Source of the DNA: Bacteroidales bacterium
GTDB lineage: Bacteria; Bacteroidota; Bacteroidia; Bacteroidales; F082
Direction of reading: 5' to 3'
Length of the DNA: 64,000 nucleotides
NCBI GenBank assembly: GCA_017381865.1
Contig: JAFOBJ010000067.1
Coordinates: 1-64,000, forward strand
Every line of letters begins with the position of its first letter. The first letter of the stretch is position 1. The notes below the pieces were generated by a model. The model saw nothing but the letters and a program-made list of their open reading frames with translations. It made no database searches and had not been told where the DNA came from. Shown here piece by piece: positions 33,597 to 42,030 of this stretch. The position numbers and the translations under genes were made by a program.

Positions 33597-35114
33597 ATGA
33601 AAAAGATATTTTTAGCACTTCTTATTGTCTTGACAGTTTCGGCAACTGCACAGACTGGCAAGTTTGAAAGACTTCCAAACGACGAATTTCCACTCCACAG
33701 CAGCCTCCATTCCTTGGAAACATCTGACGGAAACATCGTATTGATGGAAGAATGTTTCAATATCGTAGACGGCAATCATGTAGATGCCGGTGTCAATCTC
33801 CTGAAGATAAATACAGATGGGGAACTTCTCAGCTCGAAATTTGTTGAATTCAAGGCTATGCAATATGATAATCCTTTCATCAAAAATCCTTTCGAAGAAA
33901 ACAGCAATCTGATGGCTGGATTCATCTTCAATGAAAGCGAAGCTAAATACTATTACACAGCTGTCTTCTTCGACGATGAACTCAACATAACTGAAACAGT
34001 CGAGACTCCAATAGAAGCAGAAGGATTCGATGAATACTGCGATTTGTTTTTCGACAAGAACAGCAATAACATCATAATGGCTTATAAATCAAAATCTCAA
34101 GAAAACACATACGTTTACGCCAATATGGATATCTATGGCAAAATCCTCAACATCAACTGTTATTCAATGCCGGAATATTCCACGACATACACATACGATG
34201 ATCCGTTGTTTGTGCATAGCGTAGAACCTTTGCAATATGGATGTGTACATATCTCCAGCCCTTCTGTCATACCAAACGAACCTAACATCATCGTCATATT
34301 CAATGAAAGCATGGAAATCGTAGAGGTAAAGGAAATGGACGCAGAATTCAATGCAGAATACCATTTCGCAATCGGAGATTCCAAGCAGATGACTGGCATG
34401 TCGGATGGTTCAATCATGGATTTCTCTTCGATACATTCTACAAAAGATAGCGGTGGCATAAACACTTATCTTCAGGTCACGAGATACGACAAGGACTTCA
34501 ACGCTATTGGCTATGCCAGAGTAACAGGATGGGACTTCGGCGAAGAAACGTCATGTTTGGTTGAATACTTGCCTGTAGAATGCAAGGACGGAGTTTATGT
34601 AATCTGGAGACAGGACGACAAAAAAGAATATACATATACATACAACGTAAGCAAACTTGATAATGAACTTAATCTCAGATGGGAGCGTTCAATCATTACA
34701 GATAAAGTATTGAATGTAATTGGAAACGCTTTCGTGTCTGAAAACGAAAATCTTGTGATTAGCGGCTGCAAAAGCGCATACAGCGATTATGAAATTGAAG
34801 ACCACATTACCATGTGCTTGGTTATCGACAAAGACGGCGTAATGAATGAAACTGTTTCAACATCAGAATATTGCGCAGCGGTTCGTCCTTACAGCTTCTA
34901 TCCAAATCCAGCGAATGACAAAATCCACATGCGTATTTCACCAGACATGAGCTGTGAAAAAGTTGAAATCTTCGGCTTGGACGGAAAATTGCACCACGAA
35001 CAAAACTTCAATTTGGAGACAGTCAACACTGAAGGCCTTTCAACAGGAATCTACATGATGAAAGTACAATTCAGTGACGGAACAAGTTATACCGAAAAAC
35101 TCATCAAGAAATAG
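33597..35114 (+). CDS. T9SS-secreted protein of unknown function
   Basis: The 505-residue protein has a signal peptide (IFLALLIVLTVSATAQ) and repeated beta-strand segments that could form a propeller (LLKINTDGELL, YANMDIYGKIL, VTRYDKDFNAIGYARV, VSKLDNELNLRWERS), then a type A sorting domain (YSFYPNPANDKIHMRIS, VEIFGLDGKLHHE, GIYMMKVQFSDGTSYTEKLIKK). It is exported by type IX secretion. The propeller reading is an inference from the strand pattern. It is the last gene of the plus-strand envelope cluster and is followed by a GAGACGTCAC hairpin with a T run. Confidence 0.8.
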   Translation: MKKIFLALLIVLTVSATAQTGKFERLPNDEFPLHSSLHSLETSDGNIVLMEECFNIVDGNHVDAGVNLLKINTDGELLSSKFVEFKAMQYDNPFIKNPFEENSNLMAGFIFNESEAKYYYTAVFFDDELNITETVETPIEAEGFDEYCDLFFDKNSNNIIMAYKSKSQENTYVYANMDIYGKILNINCYSMPEYSTTYTYDDPLFVHSVEPLQYGCVHISSPSVIPNEPNIIVIFNESMEIVEVKEMDAEFNAEYHFAIGDSKQMTGMSDGSIMDFSSIHSTKDSGGINTYLQVTRYDKDFNAIGYARVTGWDFGEETSCLVEYLPVECKDGVYVIWRQDDKKEYTYTYNVSKLDNELNLRWERSIITDKVLNVIGNAFVSENENLVISGCKSAYSDYEIEDHITMCLVIDKDGVMNETVSTSEYCAAVRPYSFYPNPANDKIHMRISPDMSCEKVEIFGLDGKLHHEQNFNLETVNTEGLSTGIYMMKVQFSDGTSYTEKLIKK

Positions 35115-35138
35115 GATTTGAGGAACTGAGGAATTGTA

Positions 35139-35169
35139 GAGACGTCACAATGTGGCGTCTCTTTTTTTA
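35139..35169. terminator. GAGACGTCAC palindrome with T run
   Basis: AGAGACGTCAC pairs with GTGGCGTCTCT around AAT and is followed by seven T. It is a member of the GTAGAGACG palindrome family placed as a terminator for the T9SS gene upstream. Confidence 0.7.
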
Positions 35170-35254
35170 TCCACGAAAAAACACGAAATCTACACGAAAG
35201 ATATTTAGTGATATTTCGTGCAATTTAGCAGATAAATGGGTCGGTTTATGGATT

Positions 35255-35983
35255 TTAAAAGGAAAGATACCACTCCAACCTCTCATCAATATCATTTCTT
35301 CCTACGACTTTCAAATACTGCTCCCAGTTTTTTATCATTCCCTTGCTTTCTCTGTAATTGACGATATTCTTTACATCTTCATATTCTATATACGGATGTC
35401 GTAAAATGGTCTTGAAATCATCAGTGTTGATGTTGATTCTTCGTAATTCTATAGAGTCGATGATTATTAAATTTTCGATGTTTGACATTCTCGTACTATC
35501 GAAAGCATAGACTTCGAGCAGCTGTTCTTTCTCTATAAAACCGCCTAATTTATTTCTGTAATCGACAATGTTTTTGGCAAAGAAACTCCCTATTCCTGGC
35601 AGCGATTTCAACTCTGTGGTGTCAGCGGAATTTAGCTTAACAGGCTTTTGAACTAAGGCCTTTGAACTAATGCTATTGGCTTTTGGCTGTTGAACTTTTT
35701 TATTAATATTATTTCTAGTTTCTTTATAAGACTTGGTGACTTGGTGACTTGGCGTCTCGGTGACTTCACTCGTTGTCTTGTTGTCTTGCTGTCTTGTTGT
35801 CTTCAACTCCTCAATCGCCGCTTCGTGAAGTGCCATTATCGAATCCAGATTTTGTAAATTATTTTTAACATTTGCGGGTCTATTTGCGATAAAAAAATTA
35901 GCAGCGATGATGAAGAATATCACCGCTGCTAAAACTATAATCGCTACCCGTTCACCTTTGGTAAACGTCAGGAAATTGTTCAT
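35255..35983 (-). CDS. ComEA-like helix-hairpin-helix protein
   Basis: The 242-residue protein has one N-terminal transmembrane segment (VAIIVLAAVIFFIIAANFFI), a low-complexity linker (residues about 45-110), and two helix-hairpin-helix units (LKSLPGIGSFFAKNIVDYR near 125, then FKTILRHPYIEYEDVKNIVNYR near 205). HhH domains bind DNA non-specifically. ComEA-type proteins receive DNA during uptake in other bacteria, but no other competence gene is here. The linker is built from word repeats, with QVTKS-type codons at 35726-35806 and SSKALVQKP at 35641-35695, identical to a peptide in the M20 amidohydrolase. The topology would put the HhH domains in the periplasm. Confidence 0.78.
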   Translation of the reverse strand: MNNFLTFTKGERVAIIVLAAVIFFIIAANFFIANRPANVKNNLQNLDSIMALHEAAIEELKTTRQQDNKTTSEVTETPSHQVTKSYKETRNNINKKVQQPKANSISSKALVQKPVKLNSADTTELKSLPGIGSFFAKNIVDYRNKLGGFIEKEQLLEVYAFDSTRMSNIENLIIIDSIELRRININTDDFKTILRHPYIEYEDVKNIVNYRESKGMIKNWEQYLKVVGRNDIDERLEWYLSF

Positions 35984-35993
35984 GATTTTTTTT

Positions 35994-36072
35994 AATTCTA
36001 AAACTCTAGAACTTTAAAACTCTAGAGCCTTTTATTTCTAAAGCTCTAAAATTCTAGAATTCTAAGGTTCTA
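35994..36072. repeat. CTCTAGAATTCTAAAGCTC word repeat
   Basis: TCTAGAAC / TTTAAAACTCTAGA words repeat with internal palindromes. The block ends at the NSS transporter stop (its TAG is in the repeat) and may terminate it. Confidence 0.65.
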
Positions 36073-37410
36073 CATTAATTGATTAATAAATATCGCTACT
36101 ATAACAATAGGTGCTACGTATTTTATGATGAAGTAGATGAATTTCTTCACGCTCATCTTCAGTGTGTTCTGATTTGTTATTTCATCATAGAAGCTTTCTT
36201 TTCCCATTTTCCATGCAACGAAGATAACTATGAACAATGCGCCTATTGGTAATAAGAAGTTGGCTGAGAACTTATCCATGAAGTCGAAGAATGTCATGTC
36301 ACCGAATACAAAGATAGAGTCTTGGCGTAAGCTTAATGTGCAGAAAACGCCGAAGAACAAAGCGACCAATGTTCCAATCCATGTGGCAGTGTTACGTTTG
36401 ATGCCGTGTTCTTCGGATAAAAACGCCACGATTACTTCAAGCAATGAGATTGTTGATGTCAAGGCTGCGATGGCGAGTAATACGAAGAAGATGATGCAGA
36501 AGAAGTAGCCGCCAGTCATCTTGTCGAATATCATTGGTAATGTGCTGAATGCCAATCCTGCGCCTGCTTCTGGCTGTACTCCAAATGTGAAAGCGGCAGG
36601 GAAGATGATGATACCTGCTAATATTGCAACCAAAGTGTCGGCAACAACGACTGATAATGATGTTGTTGCGAGATTGTCTTTTTTACTGATGTATGAACCG
36701 TAAGTTATCAAGGCTCCCATGCCGACGCTGAGCGAGAAGAAAGCTTGTCCTAAAGCTGCTAACAATACAGAGCCGTTCACTTTAGAGAAGTCAGGCTTGA
36801 ATAAGAATTTCAATCCATCGCCAGCTCCGTCTAATGTCAATGACTTGACACATAATATGATGAGGATGACAAATAATGCTGGCATCAAAATTTTGGTGTA
36901 TTTTTCAACGCCGTCTTTTATGCCTTTAAAAATGATGAAGGCTGTTAAACCCATGAAAAGGAATTGCCATAGGAAAGGGCGGAAAGGATTGTTGTTGAAG
37001 TCGACGAAACCTTGTTCTATTGTCGTAATGTCTTTGTTGGCGAAGAAGTTTGTCGCTGCTTTGTAGATGTATTCTAATGTCCATCCTGACACGGTGCTGT
37101 AGAAAGCCAATACTACGAAAGCTGCCAGAATTCCGATGTAACCTATTAAGTTCCAATGTGTCTTTGGTGATAATTCTTTTATGGAACCTACAGGGTTTTT
37201 GCCGCCACGGCGTCCGATGTAAAACTCAGCCATCATGATTGGGATGCCGAGACATAATACGATAGCTACATAAATAAGCAAAAATGCACCACCTCCGTTT
37301 TCGCCTGCGAGACAAGGAAAACGATAGATGTTGCCCAATCCGATTGCAGAACCTGCTGCCGCTGCAATGGCTCCTAACTTAGAGCCAAAACCATCTCTTT
37401 TATCATTCAT
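36070..37410 (-). CDS. Sodium-dependent transporter (NSS/SNF family)
   Basis: The 446-residue polytopic protein begins with GFGSKLGAIAAAAGSAIGLGNIYRFPCLAGENGGGAF; the GSAIGLGNxxRFP segment is the unwound helix 1 that binds Na+ and substrate in LeuT-type transporters. Eleven or so membrane helices follow, including ALGQAFFSLSVGMGALITYGSY of helix 6. Bacterial members usually carry amino acids such as tryptophan, tyrosine or leucine with sodium. The substrate cannot be inferred here. It follows upp by 14 bp, so a shared transcript is likely. Confidence 0.92.
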   Translation of the reverse strand: MNDKRDGFGSKLGAIAAAAGSAIGLGNIYRFPCLAGENGGGAFLLIYVAIVLCLGIPIMMAEFYIGRRGGKNPVGSIKELSPKTHWNLIGYIGILAAFVVLAFYSTVSGWTLEYIYKAATNFFANKDITTIEQGFVDFNNNPFRPFLWQFLFMGLTAFIIFKGIKDGVEKYTKILMPALFVILIILCVKSLTLDGAGDGLKFLFKPDFSKVNGSVLLAALGQAFFSLSVGMGALITYGSYISKKDNLATTSLSVVVADTLVAILAGIIIFPAAFTFGVQPEAGAGLAFSTLPMIFDKMTGGYFFCIIFFVLLAIAALTSTISLLEVIVAFLSEEHGIKRNTATWIGTLVALFFGVFCTLSLRQDSIFVFGDMTFFDFMDKFSANFLLPIGALFIVIFVAWKMGKESFYDEITNQNTLKMSVKKFIYFIIKYVAPIVIVAIFINQLM

Positions 37411-37424
37411 ATCAATTCTATTTT

Positions 37425-38087
37425 TTAATTATTCTTTTTTCCATAAGCTAAATCGCCTGCATCTCCTAATCCTGGGACGATGTAAGCCTTTGCCGTCAAT
37501 TCTTCGTCGATGGCTCCAACCCAAATGGTGGCGTTGACATTATTGAGACTTCTGTTGAGATATTCGATGCCGTCTCTGCTAGCTAAAATATTAGCAACAT
37601 GTATTTCTTTTGGCGTCATATCTTCGCTCAGTAAGTCATTGATACATCTGACCAATGATTCTCCAGTTGAAAGCATAGGGTCGATGATAATCAATGTTTT
37701 ATTATCGATGTTGGCAGTGGAGTAGTACTCGATGCTGATATTGTAATTTTCATTTTTGTCGTATTTGCGATGAGCCGCAATGAAAGAGTTATCTGCTTTG
37801 TCGAAGATGTTCAAAAAACCTTGCTGCATCGGCAAACCAGCTCGCAAGATTGTCGCTAATACAGGTTGTTCCTTTAAAACATTCATTTCGAGGCTGCCTA
37901 ATGGCGTTACAACTGTCTCGCTTTTATATTCTAAAGTCTTGCTGATTTCATAAGCGAATAATTCGCCAAGACGTTCCAGATTTTTTCTGAAACGAAATCT
38001 ATCGTTTTGAATTTCAACGTTTCTTAGTTCGGAGATGAAGTTGTTTATAACACTATTTTTTTCTCCTAAATTATTAACCTTTATCAT
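37425..38087 (-). CDS. upp: Uracil phosphoribosyltransferase
   Basis: The 220-residue protein has the PRPP-loop motif LIIIDPMLSTGESLVRCI near residue 135 and the uracil-specific C-terminus YIVPGLGDAGDLAYG. VLATILRAGLPMQQGFLNIF near 75 is the second conserved block. It makes UMP from uracil and PRPP. It lies between the GNAT-like gene (12-bp gap) and the NSS transporter, so a minus-strand unit 40345 to 36070 is possible. The length is normal for the family. Confidence 0.95.
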   Translation of the reverse strand: MIKVNNLGEKNSVINNFISELRNVEIQNDRFRFRKNLERLGELFAYEISKTLEYKSETVVTPLGSLEMNVLKEQPVLATILRAGLPMQQGFLNIFDKADNSFIAAHRKYDKNENYNISIEYYSTANIDNKTLIIIDPMLSTGESLVRCINDLLSEDMTPKEIHVANILASRDGIEYLNRSLNNVNATIWVGAIDEELTAKAYIVPGLGDAGDLAYGKKNN

Positions 38088-38099
38088 ATTGGTTTTGTT

Positions 38100-39026
38100 T
38101 TATTTCCTCATTAGTTTATATATAAATTTAAAAAGTCCTCTCAAGTTGTTGTATTTTAATTCTGGATAAAATACTTCAGTTCCGCCAAAACCTTTGTAAA
38201 ATCTTGCAAGTCCGTCATTGTCAGAGCCTTCGAAATCGAGAGTGTATTGCGTCTCGCTGAATTCTCGTATCACATTGTCGAGAATCATTGTCAAGGCATG
38301 TTTGTCTTTATGTTTCTCATCGCTGCCTGAAAACAGAAATATAATCCTATCGTGACTGCACATGAAAATGGCTCCAGCAATAGTGTTGTTGTCTAAGTCA
38401 TTGACACTTAGGTTGAAACAATATTCATGCGATGTCGCTACATTGATAAGTTCAAGGAGTCTTTCATACTCTTTGGCACTCCAATGTTTTACGTCTTTAC
38501 CTTTATTATTTCTGAAAAGATTGATGATAATTTCAGGATTTACATTGTGGTTTATTGTAAGACCAGCGGCTTCTGCTTTTGCTAAATTACGTTTAGTATT
38601 ATTGTTATAATTGTTGTAAAGATATTGATAATCATAGATTAAGTCTAATTCTACATTACGATGTTTTACTATAATATCAGATTCATAATCGACTTTGTTA
38701 TATGAATTTAGTCTGTATTGTGTTAAAAGATATTGCTTAGGAATTGCATCTATGAATTTATCTATATCATTATTAGATAGTTGCGAAGTAGAAAAGACGC
38801 CTAGTTGTTGCACGAAAAATGGTTGAAACATATAAGATATTCCGTATTTCTTGCTGACTGTCAATGGCATAACACGTTCATAGTCGTTTTCTATCAATGC
38901 GTCCCAATTAGGATGCACGATGTCTAAGTACCACGACAGTGCATACACGTTTCCATTGAACGACTTGTTGATGCAATCGTCCCAACGTTTTTTATCTATT
39001 TTATTATGTTTCAATAATTTTATCAT
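38100..39026 (-). CDS. GNAT/FemAB-like acyltransferase
   Basis: The 308-residue protein resembles GNAT-like proteins of the FemAB type: an N-terminal region FNGNVYALSWYLDIVHPNWDALIENDY, then NNNTKRNLAKAEAAGLTI and the C-terminal YTLDFEGSDNDGLARFYKGFGG. These proteins transfer aminoacyl or acyl groups, often in cell-envelope or glycan biosynthesis. The start codon overlaps the stop of the polysaccharide deacetylase-like gene by 4 nt, suggesting tight coupling and a joint role in a polysaccharide or peptidoglycan process. The substrate is unknown. Confidence 0.65.
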   Translation of the reverse strand: MIKLLKHNKIDKKRWDDCINKSFNGNVYALSWYLDIVHPNWDALIENDYERVMPLTVSKKYGISYMFQPFFVQQLGVFSTSQLSNNDIDKFIDAIPKQYLLTQYRLNSYNKVDYESDIIVKHRNVELDLIYDYQYLYNNYNNNTKRNLAKAEAAGLTINHNVNPEIIINLFRNNKGKDVKHWSAKEYERLLELINVATSHEYCFNLSVNDLDNNTIAGAIFMCSHDRIIFLFSGSDEKHKDKHALTMILDNVIREFSETQYTLDFEGSDNDGLARFYKGFGGTEVFYPELKYNNLRGLFKFIYKLMRK

Positions 39027-40345
39027 GACTGACTTAAAGCGTAATCGAGTATTTTTCTATATAATGTTATCCATCCTTCCCAACGTTTTTCTCCCGATAA
39101 TGTTTCATTGTGCCATAAAAGAATGAATGTTCCGTTAACATTTTTTACTTCGTCGATTAATTTTTTTGCTTTATCGAATGATTCGTGTACGTCGAGGTCG
39201 AGATAATCGCGCATTGTTCCGTCCATCAAAGCGAAAGGATGTATGTTGAGTTTTGTCTTAGTGTCGTTTTCCAAGTCGAAGAATGCGAATGTGTCGGCGT
39301 AGCCAGCCCTGAAACCAGCTTGCGAAGCATATCCCATGGTATAGTCGTCGGTTATGTCTAACTCGTTGAGAATCTGATAACTTTTAGGTAGATATAATCG
39401 TAAGAAATGCTGTCTGCTCATAGTTACATCTCTGTTTAAGACTTCAGAGAGTCGTTTTATCTCATCTTTGATGACATCTTTTTTCAGGTAAGAAGAGAAA
39501 GACGGATGAATCCCGACTAAGGCGTAATCTCCGAGATGTTTTATCAGTTCCTGAAATTCTTTGTTTCTTATGGAGATGTTTTTGTCGTTAGTGTTGTAAT
39601 CTCCACAGAGAATAAAGTATAAAGGCTTGATTTTTAGTTCTTTCTGTAACTCAATCTGATAATCGAAAGTGTCGAACGGGTCGATTTTCTTTTTTGTAAG
39701 AACGTCAGTTCTTCTTTTCAATTCGTCTGTATTGAACAAGATGGCATCTCTGAAAAATGCTGCTAAAGTCCTGAAAAAACCTTTGTTACGATAAGCCCAA
39801 GCCGCGTCGATGTCGTATGTTGGAACGAATTTAAAAGTCTTCTTTTTTAATTGAATATCAGGATATTTAGATTTTATAATTTCTCCTAATTCTTTCGCCC
39901 ATATATTAATGATTGGTTTTTCAATGACTTCCATTTTGCAAAGTATGGAGTCTTGCGGTTGAAATCTGTTGTAATGGTCGCAAACATGAGGTAGATATTC
40001 TTCGTAACGTGTTATGATATAGAACGATGCGGCGAAAATATCGAAAGAGAATATAGACTTGTCGTTGAATACTGGAAATATTGCTTTTGTATCGTTATGT
40101 TTACAAATTTTAACATCTTGGTCAGCGATGTCTCGTTCAAAAAGAATATTTACGGATTGCTGAAATAATCCGTTTTCGCCTTCAATAGGATATTTGCCAT
40201 AATGTAATTTAGGACCATCGTAAGATAAATATTTGTCTTTATCTGTCGTAAATTTAAAATTTATGCCAAGTTCTTCTTTGAGAATCAATTCGATGATATA
40301 AAACAAACGGTTCGTTATCTTAGATACATATATTAATATTTCCAT
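39023..40345 (-). CDS. Polysaccharide deacetylase-like protein
   Basis: From ATG 40345 the protein has 440 residues. The C-terminal two thirds has a NodB-like arrangement: VPTYDIDAAWAYRNKG (metal Asp), LVGIHPSFSSYLK (His), MGYASQAGFRAGYADTF and a late ILLWHNETLSG (His). The N-terminal part (FKFTTDKDKYLSYDGPKLHYG) resembles the small domain that precedes deacetylases in Bacteroidetes. Removal of acetyl groups from surface glycans is likely. An in-frame ATG seven codons upstream at 40366 is weaker. The gene overlaps the GNAT-like gene by 4 nt. Confidence 0.75.
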   Translation of the reverse strand: MEILIYVSKITNRLFYIIELILKEELGINFKFTTDKDKYLSYDGPKLHYGKYPIEGENGLFQQSVNILFERDIADQDVKICKHNDTKAIFPVFNDKSIFSFDIFAASFYIITRYEEYLPHVCDHYNRFQPQDSILCKMEVIEKPIINIWAKELGEIIKSKYPDIQLKKKTFKFVPTYDIDAAWAYRNKGFFRTLAAFFRDAILFNTDELKRRTDVLTKKKIDPFDTFDYQIELQKELKIKPLYFILCGDYNTNDKNISIRNKEFQELIKHLGDYALVGIHPSFSSYLKKDVIKDEIKRLSEVLNRDVTMSRQHFLRLYLPKSYQILNELDITDDYTMGYASQAGFRAGYADTFAFFDLENDTKTKLNIHPFALMDGTMRDYLDLDVHESFDKAKKLIDEVKNVNGTFILLWHNETLSGEKRWEGWITLYRKILDYALSQS

Positions 40346-40380
40346 GATATTATCTGTTTTGAACAATAAAGTCTACACTG

Positions 40381-40388
40381 CAAATTTA
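40381..40388 (-). promoter_or_regulatory. Putative -7 promoter element of the deacetylase-like gene
   Basis: Minus-strand TAAATTTG lies 35 bp upstream of the ATG at 40345. Confidence 0.45.
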
Positions 40389-40484
40389 CTATTAAATATC
40401 TAAGAAAAAAAGTTAAAAAAAGTTAAAAATGACATTTTCGTGAACAATAGTTGTAGGCCGTTGTTTTGCGATAAAATTTATATT

Positions 40485-41063
40485 ATGAAAACATACGATT
40501 TATACGAACGTGCCATGGAGCCTGTCAAACATTGGTGGATGTATTTAGTAATAGGCGTATTGGCTTTGATTTTAGGAGTGTTTATGTTGGCAAATCCTTT
40601 TATCACTTACGAGATGATGACATTGCTATTAGGTTTGGCATTGTTGATTTTCGGTGTAATTGAGATGATTGTCGGGATTTTCAGCAGAAATCTATTTGTG
40701 TCGCGAGCAGCTGTGATAATAGGGGCGGTGCTGAACATTGTTTTGGGTATTTTACTCGCTGCTAACCCAGGAATCGCTGCTATTACCTTGCCGCTAATCT
40801 TAGGAATGTGGATGCTATATCAAAGTTTTATGATAATAAGTTATTCTAACGATCTTAAGAGCTTTAAAGTGAAAGGCTACGGATTGACTTTGTTCTGCGG
40901 TATTGTTTTGCTTGTCTTGGCGATACTTATTTTGTTGCGTCCTGTTGCGATAGGAATGATGACAGTCGCAATATATATTGCACTTTCGTTCATAATTTAT
41001 GGTCTGTCGGAAATCGTCTCGGCATTTAGATTGAGAACGATACATCATATTTTTGAAAATTAA
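40485..41063 (+). CDS. HdeD-like (DUF308) membrane protein
   Basis: From ATG 40485 the protein has 192 residues with six hydrophobic helices in three similar pairs, starting with HWWMYLVIGVLALILGVFML, typical of the DUF308/HdeD family. E. coli HdeD is an acid-resistance inner-membrane protein. Here only the fold is supported, though gadB and gadC occur elsewhere in the window. A GTG at 40440 would add 15 residues that do not look like a membrane-protein start. It is a monocistronic plus-strand gene followed by two GAGACGTCAC palindromes. Confidence 0.82.
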   Translation: MKTYDLYERAMEPVKHWWMYLVIGVLALILGVFMLANPFITYEMMTLLLGLALLIFGVIEMIVGIFSRNLFVSRAAVIIGAVLNIVLGILLAANPGIAAITLPLILGMWMLYQSFMIISYSNDLKSFKVKGYGLTLFCGIVLLVLAILILLRPVAIGMMTVAIYIALSFIIYGLSEIVSAFRLRTIHHIFEN

Positions 41064-41069
41064 ATCTGT

Positions 41070-41140
41070 AGAGACGTCACCCCTGTGGCGTCTCAAAAAA
41101 AATACAAAAATCCGTAGAGACGTCACAGAGTGACGTCTCT
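41070..41140. repeat. Two GAGACGTCAC palindromes in tandem
   Basis: AGAGACGTCAC..GTGGCGTCTC (41070-41094) and AGAGACGTCA-CAGAG-TGACGTCTCT (41116-41140, perfect 10-bp stem) sit between convergent hdeD-like and tadA genes, a position suited to two-way termination. Confidence 0.8.
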
Positions 41141-41146
41141 GCAATT

Positions 41147-41593
41147 TTAATTACGTTTTCTCTCGAAAAATCCTTTCAATACTTTAAGGCATTCGTCTTG
41201 AAGTATTCCGCTTTGTGTTTTGGTCTTTGGATGCAATAAGTTTCCGTGTTTGCTGAATCCGTTTTTTTTGTCATCGCAGGCCCAGACAACTCTGCTGACA
41301 TGGGCGTGTGCTAAAGCTCCGGCGCACATTACACATGGTTCCAATGTTACATATAAAGTGCAGTCATCTAGATATTTAGCTCCCATTGCGTTGAATGCTG
41401 ATGTTAATGCCAGCATCTCTGCGTGTGCTGTCACATCGTTAAGTTGTTCCACCTGATTGTGTGCTCGAGCAATTATTTTATCGTTACAGACAATGACGGC
41501 TCCAACAGGCACTTCGTCGTTTTCTTCTGCTATAAGAGCTTCGTTAAGTGCCTGTTGCATGTAATGCTCATCGGAAAATATTGATAATTTCAT
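41147..41593 (-). CDS. tadA: tRNA-specific adenosine deaminase
   Basis: The 148-residue protein shows the deaminase zinc motifs HAEMLAL near residue 56 and PCVMCAGAL near 86, with ARNxxE-type N-terminal VPVGAVIVCNDKIIARAHN. It converts A34 to inosine in the tRNA-Arg(ACG) anticodon. The length is standard. The start overlaps the stop of the YwqK-like gene by 4 nt. It is the last gene of the four-gene minus-strand operon with pyrC. Confidence 0.93.
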   Translation of the reverse strand: MKLSIFSDEHYMQQALNEALIAEENDEVPVGAVIVCNDKIIARAHNQVEQLNDVTAHAEMLALTSAFNAMGAKYLDDCTLYVTLEPCVMCAGALAHAHVSRVVWACDDKKNGFSKHGNLLHPKTKTQSGILQDECLKVLKGFFERKRN

Positions 41594-42027
41594 TGTAAAT
41601 CTTTGTTGATTTCATTGGTCAAAGTGCCTTTGTCATCGTAGAATTTCCAGATGCCGCATTCTTTGCCATTTTTATAATATCCTTCGTAGTAGACTTTCCC
41701 GTTTTCGTGATATACCGTCGCTTTGCCATCTCTTTTGCCATCAATGAAAAAGCCTTCGCTCATCAAAGAGCCTGATTTAAAGTATGTTTTGAACATACCA
41801 TTGCGTCTGCCGTCGACAATAGGTCCTTCAAGATGTTTCATGCCTTCTTGGTAAAACCAAGTTTCGCCAATCCATTTCATCTCGCCATTTTTCTTTTCTT
41901 GATAATAATGAACGACTTTATTGCTGCCGTCAGCATATTGTTCAACGATGTTTTCTACGATTACATCTCTTGAACAAGAAAAGATTGAAAGAAATATTAA
42001 ACTTGCTAAAAATATCTTTTTTGTCAT
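41590..42027 (-). CDS. MORN-repeat (YwqK-like) lipoprotein
   Basis: The 145-residue protein has a lipoprotein signal (IFLASLIFLSIFSCSRD) and at least four repeats of a GxWxxYYxxGxL type pattern: KMKWIGETWFYQEG, GMFKTYFKSGSLMSEG, GKATVYHENGKVYYEG, CGIWKFYDDKGTL. This is the MORN-like/YwqK family, proposed as immunity proteins in some Gram-positives, but free-standing lipoproteins of this type are common in Bacteroidetes. It lies between pyrC (3-bp gap) and tadA (4-nt overlap), so it is co-transcribed. The function is unknown. Confidence 0.82.
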   Translation of the reverse strand: MTKKIFLASLIFLSIFSCSRDVIVENIVEQYADGSNKVVHYYQEKKNGEMKWIGETWFYQEGMKHLEGPIVDGRRNGMFKTYFKSGSLMSEGFFIDGKRDGKATVYHENGKVYYEGYYKNGKECGIWKFYDDKGTLTNEINKDLQ

Positions 42028-42030
42028 AAC

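Noticed and set aside
40440..40484. GTG start for the HdeD-like protein
   Set aside because: The added 15 residues are not typical of the family; ATG 40485 directly precedes the conserved start.
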